Positions 7,209 to 17,197 of a DNA stretch of 64,000 bases are shown here, piece after piece (position 1 is the first letter of the stretch; each line of letters begins with the position of its first letter). A program made the position numbers and the translations under genes. Origin of the DNA: Clostridium beijerinckii HUN142 (GTDB lineage Bacteria; Bacillota; Clostridia; Clostridiales; Clostridiaceae); contig NZ_JHXK01000008.1 in assembly GCF_000621745.1 (NCBI RefSeq), positions 186,001 to 250,000 of the forward strand. Direction: 5' to 3'. Under the pieces are notes generated by a model. It was not told where the DNA came from, did not search any database, and was given only the letters and a program-made list of their open reading frames with translations.

Positions 7209-9317
7209 TTATTTACTTATCTTAAATCGTGATACTAACTCATTTAATCTATGAGCCAATTTTGCTAATTGATTAGCTGAATCACCTATTTCGTCCATAG
7301 TAACAGCCTGTTCTTCAGCTGATGCTGATACCTCTTCTGTTGCTGATGCTGTGTGTTCTGATACAATTGATGTTTCTTGCATTTCTACTACTGTATCTTT
7401 AGCTGTTTTAATCATAGATTCTGTAGAATTATATACATCACGAACTACATCAAAAATATTTCTTATAGCTTTTTCTATATTATCAAAATGAGTTTCAGCT
7501 TTTAATGCTGTTTCCATGCCAACAGTAATTTCCTTAGAACCTTCATCCATACTATTACTAATTGTCTCAATTTGATTCTGTATTCCGCTTATTAAAGAGG
7601 AAATCTGACTAGCGGCAGTAGCAGACTGTTCCGCAAGAGTTCTTACTTCATCTGCAACGACGGCAAATCCTTTTCCTTGTTCTCCTGCTCTTGCTGCTTC
7701 TATTGCTGCATTCAAAGCAAGCAAATTGGTCTGGCTTGCAATGTTAGTTATAACTTCAACAATCTTACCAATTTCATTTGATTTCTCAAGTAACATTTTA
7801 CTTTCTTCCAAATTGGTTTTATTATTTTCAACAATTAACTTCATACTTTCAACAGCTTTATCCACAGCTTCAAACGCAACTGCGCTTATGTTATGTGACT
7901 CTTCAGCTGTTTCAAGCATATCATTACACTTATTAACAACAGCTCTACTTACTTCTTCCATTTCAATTGTTTTCTCGCTGGCTAAAGTTACTTGTCTTGA
8001 CTGTTCAGTTGTATTTTCTGCTATTACTTGTATTGCTTTGGCAACCTCTCCAGTAACCTTAATGCTATCATCACACGAGTTTGCAAGGTTAGTAGAAACT
8101 TCATTTACCTTTGACGATTCACTAGTTATATCCATAATTATGCCTCTTAATGCCTCTATTGTATGGTTAAATGCTCTAGCAAGATTTCCAAACTCATCTT
8201 TAGATTTCACTTCTATTGAACCACTTAAGTCTCCAGTAGATATGACTTCTGCAAATTCATTAAGTTGTACTAAAGGTCTAATTAACTTAGTTGATGCAGT
8301 AAATATAGCTACTGATAAAATTACAGTAATGGCTATAGCTATTCCAATCATAATTAGTATCAAGTGATTAGATGAAGCAAAAAGTTCATCCTCATAAACA
8401 ATATTTATAACTGTCCAACCAGAAATTGGCGACTTTGCATAGAATGCAATTTTTTTCTCCGATCCACTTCCAAATTTAAAAACTCCCGGTTTATCGCCTT
8501 GAATTGCTTCATTAAGTTTAGTAAGCTCCGAATCGTTAACTGTATTTATTTTCTCTTTCATAGCCCAATCTTTATTTGGATGAACTATAAAAGTTCCATC
8601 ACTTCCTAATAATATTCCATAACCTTTTTGTCCATATTTCAAGTTTTTCACTTGATCTTCCACTGCTTCAATAGCTAAACTAGAAGCTGCTCCTATTCTT
8701 ACTTTTCCTTGATCATCTTTTTGCCATGCAAACATCATTACAACATTCTTATTATATGCTTCCGAATATGTAGGCTTAAATATGGTATCATAAGGTACCC
8801 CATTTGTCTTTGAATATCTTTCTGAAGCTTCTGTTGCGACACCTTTAGCCCAATTAGCAGTATTAAATTGACCATTGCTAACATTATAATATCTTGCTTG
8901 AAGCTTACTTAAGCTATCCTTATTACTCCATTCACTAGGTTCTATATTATTTAATATATGTACTGCTGCATATTCATCTGGATAAGTATTCTTGATGAAA
9001 TTAAATCTTGATAAATTCAGTCCATCTACTAAAGCTAAAGATCCATTTGTACTATTTAAATCTAAATTCGGATTTTTATCCAAAAATTCTTTAAGTACAG
9101 GACTTTGAACTGTTTCCTGAACTTCTCCAAGCCTACCCTTTAACCAAGTATTTATATGATTTGTTGATTCTGTTGTTCTCGTTAACATAGAGTTGACTAA
9201 TTCTGTTTCTATTATATTTCTAAAATTTATATATGCAAATCCAGTTAATGATAACAGACCAATTACAACGAGTGGCAAAATTATTGCCATAAACTTTGTT
9301 TTAAAAGACATTTTCAT
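7209..9317 (-). CDS. Methyl-accepting chemotaxis protein with Cache sensor
   Basis: A 702-residue transmembrane receptor that signals ligand binding to CheA/CheW. It has a membrane segment (about 8-30), an extracellular double-Cache-type sensor (about 35-315; [19 protein letters not shown] is typical), a second membrane segment (about 317-342), HAMP (343-395) and a cytoplasmic signalling domain. The hairpin tip contains [16 protein letters not shown] and [16 protein letters not shown]. Start: AAGGGGGG lies about 11 bases ahead of the ATG, and a second ATG two codons on is also possible. It follows the second acyltransferase by 35 bases, so the two are probably cotranscribed and both under the c-di-GMP riboswitch. 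The ligand is unknown. Confidence 0.93.
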   Translation of the reverse strand: MKMSFKTKFMAIILPLVVIGLLSLTGFAYINFRNIIETELVNSMLTRTTESTNHINTWLKGRLGEVQETVQSPVLKEFLDKNPNLDLNSTNGSLALVDGLNLSRFNFIKNTYPDEYAAVHILNNIEPSEWSNKDSLSKLQARYYNVSNGQFNTANWAKGVATEASERYSKTNGVPYDTIFKPTYSEAYNKNVVMMFAWQKDDQGKVRIGAASSLAIEAVEDQVKNLKYGQKGYGILLGSDGTFIVHPNKDWAMKEKINTVNDSELTKLNEAIQGDKPGVFKFGSGSEKKIAFYAKSPISGWTVINIVYEDELFASSNHLILIMIGIAIAITVILSVAIFTASTKLIRPLVQLNEFAEVISTGDLSGSIEVKSKDEFGNLARAFNHTIEALRGIIMDITSESSKVNEVSTNLANSCDDSIKVTGEVAKAIQVIAENTTEQSRQVTLASEKTIEMEEVSRAVVNKCNDMLETAEESHNISAVAFEAVDKAVESMKLIVENNKTNLEESKMLLEKSNEIGKIVEVITNIASQTNLLALNAAIEAARAGEQGKGFAVVADEVRTLAEQSATAASQISSLISGIQNQIETISNSMDEGSKEITVGMETALKAETHFDNIEKAIRNIFDVVRDVYNSTESMIKTAKDTVVEMQETSIVSEHTASATEEVSASAEEQAVTMDEIGDSANQLAKLAHRLNELVSRFKISK

Positions 9318-9352
9318 AATTAAGTATTCCCCCCTTAAAATATACAGATCTT

Positions 9353-10087
9353 TTAATCTTGAAACTCACTATTATTTAACCATATATGTTTTAGTTCTTC
9401 ATCACTTCTATTTAATGTTTTTCTTTCTCTAATTGGCTTTGCAGGTACTCCCGCAACCATTGTATTTTCTTTTACATTTTCACTAACTAAAGAACAGGCT
9501 GCTACTATGCTTTGTTTTCCAACTGTTATACCCGGTAATATAGTTGAATTAGAATATATTTTGGCATAATCTTTAATTGTGACCTTTGCATATGTCCTTG
9601 ATTCATGATCATGTTCCTCGTGGGAATGAGTAAATATTGTTACTCCCTCAGTTAATGTAACCGAATTTCCTAACACAACTCCACCTTTTGAATCTAAAAA
9701 CGTTCCTCTATTTAGAAACACGTTATCTCCTATTTCAATATTATCCGGCACATTGAAACGTACATTTTCTTCTGCTATAAAATTCTTCCCACAAGATTTA
9801 AATAACTTTTTCGCTAGCATCTGTCTATACAGAATAGCAAAATTAGATATAAGGCACATAGGTGACTTATCTAGCACATCCCATAAAAAATGAAGGTATC
9901 TTTTTTCTTCAGAAAACCCCAATTCATTATTTTTAGGTAGATAGTCGCCATATAATTTCATTTCATCTAATATTTCATATGGAAAATAGCATTTTAGAGA
10001 ATTTAAAATTTCTATTACGCCTTCTTTATTTATACCTTTATTTACTATAACTTCTACTTCATTTAATAATTCGTCTATTTTACTCAT
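9353..10087 (-). CDS. Hexapeptide-repeat O-acyltransferase, paralogue 2
   Basis: A 244-residue homologue of the product of 4353-5066, alike along its whole length: N-terminal helices [20 protein letters not shown], repeats with [20 protein letters not shown], and a histidine cluster [11 protein letters not shown] at the expected catalytic place. It differs mainly at the two termini. It is the first gene of a two-gene operon with the chemotaxis receptor downstream. A c-di-GMP-I riboswitch and terminator precede it. This points to acylation of a surface glycan or sugar linked to the motile/sessile switch; the link is inferred from regulation, and the substrate is unknown. Confidence 0.85.
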   Translation of the reverse strand: MSKIDELLNEVEVIVNKGINKEGVIEILNSLKCYFPYEILDEMKLYGDYLPKNNELGFSEEKRYLHFLWDVLDKSPMCLISNFAILYRQMLAKKLFKSCGKNFIAEENVRFNVPDNIEIGDNVFLNRGTFLDSKGGVVLGNSVTLTEGVTIFTHSHEEHDHESRTYAKVTIKDYAKIYSNSTILPGITVGKQSIVAACSLVSENVKENTMVAGVPAKPIRERKTLNRSDEELKHIWLNNSEFQD

Positions 10088-10134
10088 ATCGTTTCAGATT
10101 ATTAAAACCGCTAAAAATAATCTTCTTCCCTCCT
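10088..10134 (-). promoter_or_regulatory. Leader with Shine-Dalgarno, stem-loop, then start codon (paralogue 2)
   Basis: AGGAGG (complement of 10129-10134) is 41 bases from the ATG. Between them a stem with 7-bp arms GATTATT and AATAATC (10097-10122) forms. Compared with paralogue 1, a C-G pair has become T-A while pairing is kept, and the spacer after the stem is the same length (9 bases). Confidence 0.55.
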
Positions 10135-10362
10135 TTATAGTCAAAATTTTAATGCGATTTTACAAACAACACTATGTTGTACTGGTTGTCCAACTTATTT
10201 TAGCTTTGCTATTAATTATCATGATTATATTTTATTAATTCTTTCACTCCCTCCGCAGCTTTTAATATTATTTATAATTCAAACTTCGAATATTTAGCAG
10301 CAAATACTTTGCACACGAAAAAAATAATAAAAATAGCCTTCTTATTGTAAGTTTTAGAACAT
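10135..10362. other. Leader sequence without gene
   Basis: The untranslated stretch between the riboswitch terminator and the acyltransferase leader. No open frame or further clear structure was seen. Confidence 0.4.
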
Positions 10363-10396
10363 AAAAAAGGTGTCTACATAATTGTGGACACCAAAA
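10363..10396 (-). terminator. Riboswitch-linked terminator
   Basis: On the minus strand GGTGTC pairs with GACACC around a 12-base loop, followed by six T. It lies 36 bases after the c-di-GMP aptamer and before the acyltransferase-receptor operon, as expected for the expression platform of a transcriptional riboswitch. Confidence 0.8.
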
Positions 10397-10431
10397 TTAA
10401 AATATAAAATTTATTATTATAAATACATTTT

Positions 10432-10510
10432 GGCAACCTGACAATCATAGAAAATTAAATTTTTCCTTAGACTCATAGCTTTGCGACCCTATTTTTCAAT
10501 AAGTGTGCCT
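10432..10510 (-). promoter_or_regulatory. Cyclic di-GMP-I (GEMM) riboswitch aptamer
   Basis: Read on the minus strand it begins GGCACAC and ends GGTTGCC, which close the basal stem. Inside are a stem capped by a GAAA tetraloop (TTATTGAAAAATAG), the hallmark GTCGCAAAGC, CTAAGG, and the second helix ending CTATGATTGTCAGG. These are the conserved elements of the GEMM/c-di-GMP-I class. The terminator downstream suggests control by premature termination. Whether c-di-GMP turns the operon on or off cannot be read directly. A TATAAT-like box lies just upstream. Confidence 0.92.
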
Positions 10511-10801
10511 ATTGATATTATATTTTTTTCATTTTTATTCTATTATTACATCTTTTACAACATTTTTCAACTTATATACACCAAATTTAGGTTATTATAT
10601 TGTAAAAATGGATATTATTTTATCATTTAATTCAATATACTTCCACTTATTCAATAATATATATTCATTAATTAAAATATATTAAAGATATTTTTCTTAT
10701 TACTATATTGATAAATTAATTTGAAAATCCATAAACTTTGTAATTCCATATATATATTAATTCATGAAAATATATCTCCTAAAATCATTTTTTTATAGAG
10801 T
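10511..10801. other. Intergenic region upstream of the riboswitch
   Basis: AT-rich sequence between the riboswitch and the end of the metallophosphoesterase gene. It should contain the riboswitch operon promoter. No gene seen; a 60-codon plus-strand frame here is low-complexity. Confidence 0.4.
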
Positions 10802-11707
10802 TTACTTTTTAAGTTCTGTGTCAAACTCTCTTCTTGTCCAAGTTCTAAAATCAGCTGGATTCTTTTCATCAATTAGAAATACTCTCGCACCACGAGGAAT
10901 ATTGTCATCTCCATATCCTCCGTAGCCAGTATATCCAGCATACCCAAGCTTAACCCCATCTAAAACAGCACAATAATTATTGAAATGATCATGCCCTACA
11001 AATATGCCTTTCACATCACCTATTTTAACTATTTTATTAAATAAGCATAAATTTATCTTGGCGCAACTCTCATCTTCAAGCCTTTCACCATTTACTAATC
11101 CAGTCTCCCATGCCTTTTTAAACTTCTTTAAGGGTATGTGAAAAAACATAAGTGCCGGTATTGATCTCTTGTATTTTTTCTTCAAGTTTATTGATGTCTT
11201 TTTATACCACCATATTTGAGTAAGTTTTATCCAATCATACCCTCCAATAATACTAGGAGCATATTTCCCTGAATCAATCATATATATATTAAATTTGGGA
11301 GTTTTATCTTTTGAACTTTCTATAAGAATATTGTAATTGCCTATCCTATCAAAAGTCTTGTAACCAACTTGACTCATATTATGTTCAAAGCTCATATATA
11401 AATTCATCATCTCTTCTTTCGTCATCATATTATGTTCATCATCATGATTACCAAAAACTATACACCAAGGCACATTTCTATTTTCCATTGGCTCCGCTAT
11501 ATGGTTTATAGCTTTCTTTACATCTTCTACTGTCTGGCATTTACCATCAATGATATCTCCTGATAATATGACCATATTAGGATTTTCATAATCCAAGATC
11601 TTATTCATAAGATTTATAGACTTGTCTCTGCTTGGTCCTTCGTGTATGTCAGTAAATTGGACGATTTTAAACTTCCCATTAGTATCAAACCTAAGGTTAT
11701 TTTTCAT
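10802..11707 (-). CDS. Calcineurin-like metallophosphoesterase
   Basis: A 301-residue cytoplasmic phosphoesterase with the full metal-binding set in order: FTDIHEG (about 18-24), LSGDIIDG, FGNHDDEH, FFHIPL and GHDHFNN. These coordinate two metal ions for phosphoester hydrolysis. No signal peptide or membrane segment is seen. The family covers nucleotidases, cyclic-nucleotide phosphodiesterases and protein phosphatases; the closest style is the Icc/YkuE-like group, and the substrate is not predictable. AAGGTGA precedes the ATG. It is separated from the upstream receptor gene by a terminator, so it is probably its own unit. Confidence 0.88.
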   Translation of the reverse strand: MKNNLRFDTNGKFKIVQFTDIHEGPSRDKSINLMNKILDYENPNMVILSGDIIDGKCQTVEDVKKAINHIAEPMENRNVPWCIVFGNHDDEHNMMTKEEMMNLYMSFEHNMSQVGYKTFDRIGNYNILIESSKDKTPKFNIYMIDSGKYAPSIIGGYDWIKLTQIWWYKKTSINLKKKYKRSIPALMFFHIPLKKFKKAWETGLVNGERLEDESCAKINLCLFNKIVKIGDVKGIFVGHDHFNNYCAVLDGVKLGYAGYTGYGGYGDDNIPRGARVFLIDEKNPADFRTWTRREFDTELKK

Positions 11708-11797
11708 ATATACTCACCTTTCTTAAAATATAATATTATATGAAACCTAGGTTGTATCTGACACTAACTATTTACTAATCAAACCTTATTTTGTATT

Positions 11798-11828
11798 GTA
11801 AAAGGACTATTGAATTTTGCAACAGTCC
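11798..11828 (-). terminator. Terminator after second chemotaxis receptor
   Basis: Minus-strand GGACTGTTG pairs imperfectly with CAATAGTCC around a short loop, followed by TTTT. Confidence 0.7.
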
Positions 11829-11872
11829 TCTACACCTTATGAAACATTAAATATAATAATGATTTTATATTT

Positions 11873-13873
11873 TTATAGCTTAAATTCTTCTATCTTTTCT
11901 TTTAATTCCTCCGCCATATCTTTTAAATTATTAAAATTATTAACAAAGTTATCTGTTGAAGCTGTTACTTCTTGCGCTGTTGCTGAAACTTCCTCTGTTC
12001 CAGACGCTGTTTCTTCTAATATTGCTGATAAGTTTTCCACTTTTTCAACAACATCATCCTTCATATTATTTATAGAACTTACACCTTCAGCTATTTTACT
12101 TACCTTTTCTGTTAAACTTTCTATAGATGTTACTATTTCTGTAAATATAACTTCTGATTCCTTGACTGCATGCTCTTGATCATCTACTGTTCCACTTGTT
12201 TCTAATACTCTGCCAACTGCTAATTCTGATTTACTTCTTATTTCTTTTATTATTTCATCTATTTGTTTTGCCGAAACTGATGTCTCTTCTGCAAGCTTTC
12301 TTATTTCATCAGCAACTACTGCAAATCCCTTTCCTGATTCCCCTGCTCTAGCTGCTTCTATTGCTGCATTTAAAGCTAAAAGATTTGTTTGTTCTGTAAT
12401 TGCACTTATTGCTTTATTCATTGTACCTATTTTCATGATGCTTTCTGAAACTTCACTTACAACATCTTTTACTGATTCAGTACTTTTTTTAGTTTCATAT
12501 GATTTATGTATAACAGTCTTTACAATCTTTATCCCATCTTTACCTAAATCATTTGCTTTTATTGCCATGTCATTTACACTTTCCGTCGCTTCTTCTATCT
12601 TATTCATAGCTTGAGATAGTAAATCCATGCTGTGTGATATCATTTCCAAATTGCTAGAAGACTCCATAGTTCCACTTGATATTTGATTTATTGTCTCACT
12701 TACCTGATTCATAGATATTGCTACTTCTTTGCTCATATTAGCTGAATTTATAGCATTTTTATTTACATTTATTGCTGAATTATCAACGCTCTTAATTAGT
12801 TTTGCAATATTATTTTTCATCTTATTAAAACTATTTTCTAGAATGATAAATTCACGAATATGATTATTTATAATAATTTCTTTGTTAAATTCCCCATTAG
12901 CGGTTCTTTCCATTCCATCTTTTAAGGCATTTACTCCTTTACTTATTCTTCTAGCAATGGCCACAGTTATCAGTAGTGTGATTATAGCTATTGCAAAAAT
13001 AATTATAATTGATGCTATAGTAGAATCATTTTCCGATTTCCTTAATTCACTAGATGGAATATTTAGTATTAACTTCCATCCAGTAAGTTCTGAGGTCTCA
13101 AAGTACCCCTCATATGTATTATTATTATAATTAAATTTAATTTTTCCCTTATCACTAGTTGATATCTCATTCCAACAATTGTATTCAGTTGGCTCTGTTC
13201 CAGCAATCTTAGCTTTGTCATTGTCTGAAATAACTACACCATCTTTATCAGTAATAATAAACTCTCCAGTTTGTCCATATTTTATACCTGATAACTGATC
13301 CGCTAAAGCACTTAGCTCTACATCTATAGCTATAACACCTATCGGTACATTATCTTTAATTACAGCCCTATATATTGTTATTGCACTTTTTCCCGTTATC
13401 TTATCTTGGTAAGGGCTATGAATAATATACTTACTGGGATTTTCTATAGTCTCTTTAAACCACGGTTTTTCTGTAGCATTATAATCATCAGGCAATTTAG
13501 TGTCAAGTATTTGAAATACTTTTCCAGTATTATCTGAATAGTATATGTTTAAAATACTTTCATCAGTCTTTTTAATTAATTTCATATCTCCATTTAATTT
13601 ATTATATGGGGATTCTTTAATATTAAGATCATTACCCTCAATTAATGTTTTTAATATATCCTCATAATATGTAATCTTATTATTTATTATTTCCTGCCCT
13701 ACATTTGATAGTACGGTTCTATTTTCATCAAAACTCTTTTCATTACTCCTCCTTGATGTCGTTGTAGAAATAATACCTAGAATAACTACTGGTATTATTG
13801 CTAACATAGCAATTGTAATAAGCAAATATAATCTTATGCTCACCGCTTTAATTTGATTTTGTGCTTTATGCAT
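11873..13873 (-). CDS. Methyl-accepting chemotaxis protein with Cache sensor
   Basis: A 666-residue transmembrane receptor: N-terminal membrane helix (about 12-36) and an extracellular double-Cache/PDC sensor (about 40-280; [15 protein letters not shown] and [18 protein letters not shown]). The second membrane helix (about 285-307), HAMP and signalling domain with [16 protein letters not shown] and [15 protein letters not shown] follow. The ATG at 13873 has GGAGG five bases upstream; the GTG four codons earlier overlaps that Shine-Dalgarno and is less likely. It is not closely related to the receptor at 7209 outside the signalling domain. Monocistronic, with its own terminator. Ligand unknown. 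Confidence 0.93.
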   Translation of the reverse strand: MHKAQNQIKAVSIRLYLLITIAMLAIIPVVILGIISTTTSRRSNEKSFDENRTVLSNVGQEIINNKITYYEDILKTLIEGNDLNIKESPYNKLNGDMKLIKKTDESILNIYYSDNTGKVFQILDTKLPDDYNATEKPWFKETIENPSKYIIHSPYQDKITGKSAITIYRAVIKDNVPIGVIAIDVELSALADQLSGIKYGQTGEFIITDKDGVVISDNDKAKIAGTEPTEYNCWNEISTSDKGKIKFNYNNNTYEGYFETSELTGWKLILNIPSSELRKSENDSTIASIIIIFAIAIITLLITVAIARRISKGVNALKDGMERTANGEFNKEIIINNHIREFIILENSFNKMKNNIAKLIKSVDNSAINVNKNAINSANMSKEVAISMNQVSETINQISSGTMESSSNLEMISHSMDLLSQAMNKIEEATESVNDMAIKANDLGKDGIKIVKTVIHKSYETKKSTESVKDVVSEVSESIMKIGTMNKAISAITEQTNLLALNAAIEAARAGESGKGFAVVADEIRKLAEETSVSAKQIDEIIKEIRSKSELAVGRVLETSGTVDDQEHAVKESEVIFTEIVTSIESLTEKVSKIAEGVSSINNMKDDVVEKVENLSAILEETASGTEEVSATAQEVTASTDNFVNNFNNLKDMAEELKEKIEEFKL

Positions 13874-14117
13874 ATTTTCCTCCACCTCATAATTTCATAA
13901 TTAATTCCAGTTCATATTATATCGCAAAATATGCCAAAATATCTCATTTAACATTATTTTTTATGAAATCTTGCTTACAAATATCATTTTCATTTTAATT
14001 TGTTATACTTATTAGCAACATTTTAACAAACTAACTTATTAATTATCATACTTCCACTTAAATCCTTAAATTTATATTTATTTTTACTAGATCAAATTAG
14101 CAGGTTAACATGTAACC

Positions 14118-14190
14118 GAGACTTTTTCCTACATGTGCATTTTTAAGTGTATGTAGAAAAAATTGGTCAGACGGATATATTTTCTTTTCT
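14118..14190 (-). repeat. Dispersed intergenic repeat, copy A
   Basis: About 73 bases that align along their length with 44567-44640, including a shared GTCAGACGGATATATTTTC-type end. The first half also matches 15917-15960. All three copies lie 5' of minus-strand genes. Short palindromic hairpins occur inside. Identity as a mobile or regulatory unit is unknown. Confidence 0.55.
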
Positions 14191-14290
14191 CTTTTTAAAT
14201 ATAACCTTCTGAATTATCCCTTTTCATAATTTATTTCCACAAATGTTATCACATTTCTGAATTTAATTTGAATATAAATTCCTAGAGAAT

Positions 14291-14330
14291 AAAAAAACAA
14301 AATCCAAGTTATATCATTAACTTAGATTTT
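14291..14330 (-). terminator. amtB terminator
   Basis: Minus-strand AAAATCTAAGTT pairs with AACTTGGATTTT, followed by G and seven T, 39 bases after the amtB stop. Confidence 0.85.
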
Positions 14331-14368
14331 GCTTTCACTCAACTCGTATATTCTTTATTTTAATGCTT

Positions 14369-15601
14369 CTACATATTTAATCCTGAATAAGCTTCTTCTC
14401 CATGTAAAGAAATATCTAGCCCCTCTGCTTCTTGTTCCGAAGTAGCTCTTAGATCCATTACTAAATTCATGACCTTAAGTATTACAAATGTCACAACTGC
14501 TGCATATAAGGCAGTTGCACAAGTCGAAATTAAATGAGCTTTCAAAAGTGCAAAGTTACCATATATTAAACCATCAGCACCTGCTGGATTAATTGCCTTT
14601 GATGCAAAGATAGCTGTAGCTATTGATCCCCATATTCCTGCTACTCCATGACAGCCAAAAGCATCTAACGCATCATCATATCCTAATTTTCTCTTTAATA
14701 TCGCTATCGCAAAAAAGCTTAATGCTCCGCCGACTGCTCCAATAAGTACAGCTGATATAGGGCTCACAAATCCTGCCCCCTGAGTTATTGCAACTAACCC
14801 AGCTATAGCTCCACTTACTGTTCCTAATGCTGTAGGTTTTTTATAAAGTAACCATTCACAAAATACCCATGCAACTGCTCCCGCAGCAGCTGAAGTATTA
14901 GTTGTAAAGAATGCATTTACAGCTACATAATTCATTGCAAGGGCACTTCCTGCATTGAACCCAAACCATCCAAACCATAAGAGTCCTCCACCCAATATTG
15001 CCATAGGTATATGGTGTGGTTCAGGAATTGCTCTCTTTCTTTTACCAACAACAATTGCTGCAACAAGTCCAGAAACACCAGAATTTATTTCTACTGGATT
15101 TCCTCCAGCAAAATCAAGAACACCTAAGTTCTTTAACCATCCATTAGCTCCCCACACCCAATGAGAAATAGGATCATAAACAAATGTACTCCACAAAATA
15201 ATCAATATTATAAACGCTGGGAAATTCATACGTTCAGCAACAGACCCTGAGATTACAGCTGCAGTAATCGCAGAAAACATTAACTGAAATACTACAAATT
15301 CTAAATGTGGTATTGTGCCCGCATAATCCGCATTAGGCGCCATTCCTATACCTTTTAGAAAGCTCCAATCTAAACCTCCTATTACCCCTTTTACATCTGG
15401 ACCAAAAGCTAGAGTATAGCCTATAAAAATCCATTGTAAAGATATAATAACAAGAGCTGCATAACTATGTACTGTAATACTTAATACATTTTTGCTTTTA
15501 ACCATACCTCCATAAAACAAAGCTAACCCTGGCACCATTAACATTACTAACGCTGCACTAATAATTACAAATCCCATATCTGCGCCGTTTAATAATTCCA
15601 T
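14369..15601 (-). CDS. amtB: Ammonium transporter
   Basis: A 410-residue Amt/Mep/Rh-family channel conducting ammonium/ammonia across the membrane, with about 11 membrane segments. Family signatures are LFYGGMVKSKNVL near the N-terminus, the DFAGGNPVEINSGVSGLVAA segment with the Amt D-F-A-G-G motif, and DALDAFGCHGVAGIWGS carrying the second pore histidine. AAGGGGGAA precedes the ATG. Unlike many bacterial amtB genes there is no glnK/PII gene beside it. A hairpin followed by six T lies in its leader, suggesting attenuation, probably in response to nitrogen; that is inference. Confidence 0.95.
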   Translation of the reverse strand: MELLNGADMGFVIISAALVMLMVPGLALFYGGMVKSKNVLSITVHSYAALVIISLQWIFIGYTLAFGPDVKGVIGGLDWSFLKGIGMAPNADYAGTIPHLEFVVFQLMFSAITAAVISGSVAERMNFPAFIILIILWSTFVYDPISHWVWGANGWLKNLGVLDFAGGNPVEINSGVSGLVAAIVVGKRKRAIPEPHHIPMAILGGGLLWFGWFGFNAGSALAMNYVAVNAFFTTNTSAAAGAVAWVFCEWLLYKKPTALGTVSGAIAGLVAITQGAGFVSPISAVLIGAVGGALSFFAIAILKRKLGYDDALDAFGCHGVAGIWGSIATAIFASKAINPAGADGLIYGNFALLKAHLISTCATALYAAVVTFVILKVMNLVMDLRATSEQEAEGLDISLHGEEAYSGLNM

Positions 15602-15671
15602 TTTCTATTCCCCCTTGAACAAAGTTAATTAAATTTTGAGTACAATTGCTTATTCTAAGTTGTTAAAAAAT

Positions 15672-15741
15672 AAAAAAGACGCTTCCACTCCAAACAAGGT
15701 ATACCCATACTGAATATATCCTTTTTTGAAATGAAAACGCC
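15672..15741 (-). promoter_or_regulatory. Possible transcription attenuator in amtB leader
   Basis: On the minus strand GGCGTTTTC pairs, with three G-U pairs, with GGAAGCGTC and is followed by TTTTTTATT. It lies about 70 bases ahead of the amtB ATG. A terminator between the promoter region and a start codon suggests controlled read-through, for example by an ANTAR-type antiterminator; no binding motif could be confirmed. Confidence 0.45.
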
Positions 15742-15916
15742 ATTGTTTTCTACATATTTCTTTAAATTTTTAAATTACTTTTATTAGTTTACTATCCCAT
15801 GTTTTATATGTCAATATAAAATGATAATTTATTATTAATTATTTTTCAATATGAATTATTTTTTTCATTATACATATGGGCCAGATAAAATAACAAAATC
15901 TCAGGCGACTGTGAGC

Positions 15917-15960
15917 CAAAGATTTTTAAGCGTCTGCCTTTTTAAACGTATGTAAAAAAA
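15917..15960 (-). repeat. Dispersed intergenic repeat, copy B (partial)
   Basis: Matches the first half of the repeats at 44567 and 14118 (AAGATTTTTAAGCG then TCTGCCTTTTTAAA). Its T/A run merges with the terminator of the DUF4261 gene. A separate hairpin (AAAATCT...AGATTTT) lies at about 15904-15936. Confidence 0.5.
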
Positions 15961-15992
15961 CTCTCTTGTTTTTGCATAAAATCAAGAGAGTT
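15954..15992 (-). terminator. Terminator after DUF4261 gene
   Basis: Minus-strand AACTCTCTTG pairs with CAAGAGAGTT, then seven T. Confidence 0.85.
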
Positions 15993-16029
15993 CTAATTAA
16001 AAATAGAATTCTTATATACATATTACTAA

Positions 16030-16896
16030 TTAATTTCTATATCCACATGAAAAATCTTCTCCAGGATTTATATCTAATACAACTCGTTCGGGTTCCACAA
16101 GTGCAACTTCATGTCGACATTTCCACTTACTATTTTCCGTAATTCCTTCTATAGTCTCTATTTCTTCAAGAACATCGCTATTTTCAAAAATATAATATCC
16201 ATAAGAATATAAAATATTAGATATTTTGTCTGGATCTAAATTTTTAAAATGACATTGTAAATCACATAAACCTACTGCTGATAATCCTAATGTATCCATT
16301 ACATACTCATTCGCATTATTTTCAATGTTAAATAATCTTACATTTAATATACCAAGTAAAACATCATAATCATCATTTAGAGGATTATTTTTTAGATACT
16401 CTTCCCTGCTTATTACTTGTTCAGTAATATCAAAATGAATGCCTTCACATTGAATTAGTTCAACTATAGAATAAAGCGTTTTTTGAAAAAGTCCTATTCT
16501 TTCAGTATAATTTAATCCTATGGCCATTATATCTGTAACCAAAACTCTAACCTTACATTTTTCAAATTCTTCTTTATTTGCATAGTTAAATGATTGTCCT
16601 AATGATTTTCTCAATTTATTAATTTCAGGCTTTTCTTCAATGATACTAATAACAATTCCAACAGGAGCATTTACATTTTTATATTCTAACATATAGTCCA
16701 TAAATGCAAACGAAATATTGTTATCTCTATTAGATGTAACTTTAACATTTTTAAAATATTTTTGTATATTTTTTAGTAACTCATTTTCCAAAATAACAGG
16801 CTTTTCTTTCATCAAAAGTTCAACACTATATATTTCCGAAAAAGCATCAGCTACATTTTCTAATTTTCCATTTTTACTTACTTCATATCTTTTCAT
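16030..16896 (-). CDS. DUF4261 domain-containing protein
   Basis: A 288-residue soluble protein of unknown function. The C-terminal part, from about 195 (DTLGLSAVGLCDLQCHFKNL ... YYIFENSDVLEE ... WKCRHEVALVEPER ... LDINPGEDF), matches the DUF4261 pattern as I know it. In that family a Q-C-H-F motif and a terminal LNPG are conserved. The N-terminal 190 residues look like a divergent version of the family's first half. No signal peptide, membrane segment or enzyme motif is visible. GAAGGTTGG precedes the ATG. It is its own transcription unit, with a terminator on each side. Confidence 0.7.
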   Translation of the reverse strand: MKRYEVSKNGKLENVADAFSEIYSVELLMKEKPVILENELLKNIQKYFKNVKVTSNRDNNISFAFMDYMLEYKNVNAPVGIVISIIEEKPEINKLRKSLGQSFNYANKEEFEKCKVRVLVTDIMAIGLNYTERIGLFQKTLYSIVELIQCEGIHFDITEQVISREEYLKNNPLNDDYDVLLGILNVRLFNIENNANEYVMDTLGLSAVGLCDLQCHFKNLDPDKISNILYSYGYYIFENSDVLEEIETIEGITENSKWKCRHEVALVEPERVVLDINPGEDFSCGYRN

Positions 16897-16963
16897 TTTA
16901 TACCAACCTTCTTTCTTATTTTTTAATTTTAATTAAAATAAATTCTTTATTCTTTGCTCCAAA

Positions 16964-17006
16964 TAAAAAAGCTGCCTCAAAACATAATTAATTTTGAGAC
17001 AGCTTT
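16964..17006 (-). terminator. Terminator-like hairpin upstream of DUF4261 gene
   Basis: Minus-strand AAAGCTGTCTCAAAA pairs with TTTTGAGGCAGCTT, followed by six T. No minus-strand gene lies upstream of it before 17198, so it either attenuates the DUF4261 transcript or is left from a lost gene. The rest of this 300-bp gap shows nothing else. Confidence 0.7.
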
Positions 17007-17197
17007 GTCTATGTAAATATTTATTTATTATAACATAATATATCTAAATTTAATATATATTCATTTAAACTGTATACATTTTTATAATTATTTTTACCTC
17101 TTTCATTTTTCATTTAATTTGCAGATTAATTCATTCACAAATAGTTTAATAAATCCATAATATTATTAATAGTATAGAGATATTCAAGGAGAAAGCT

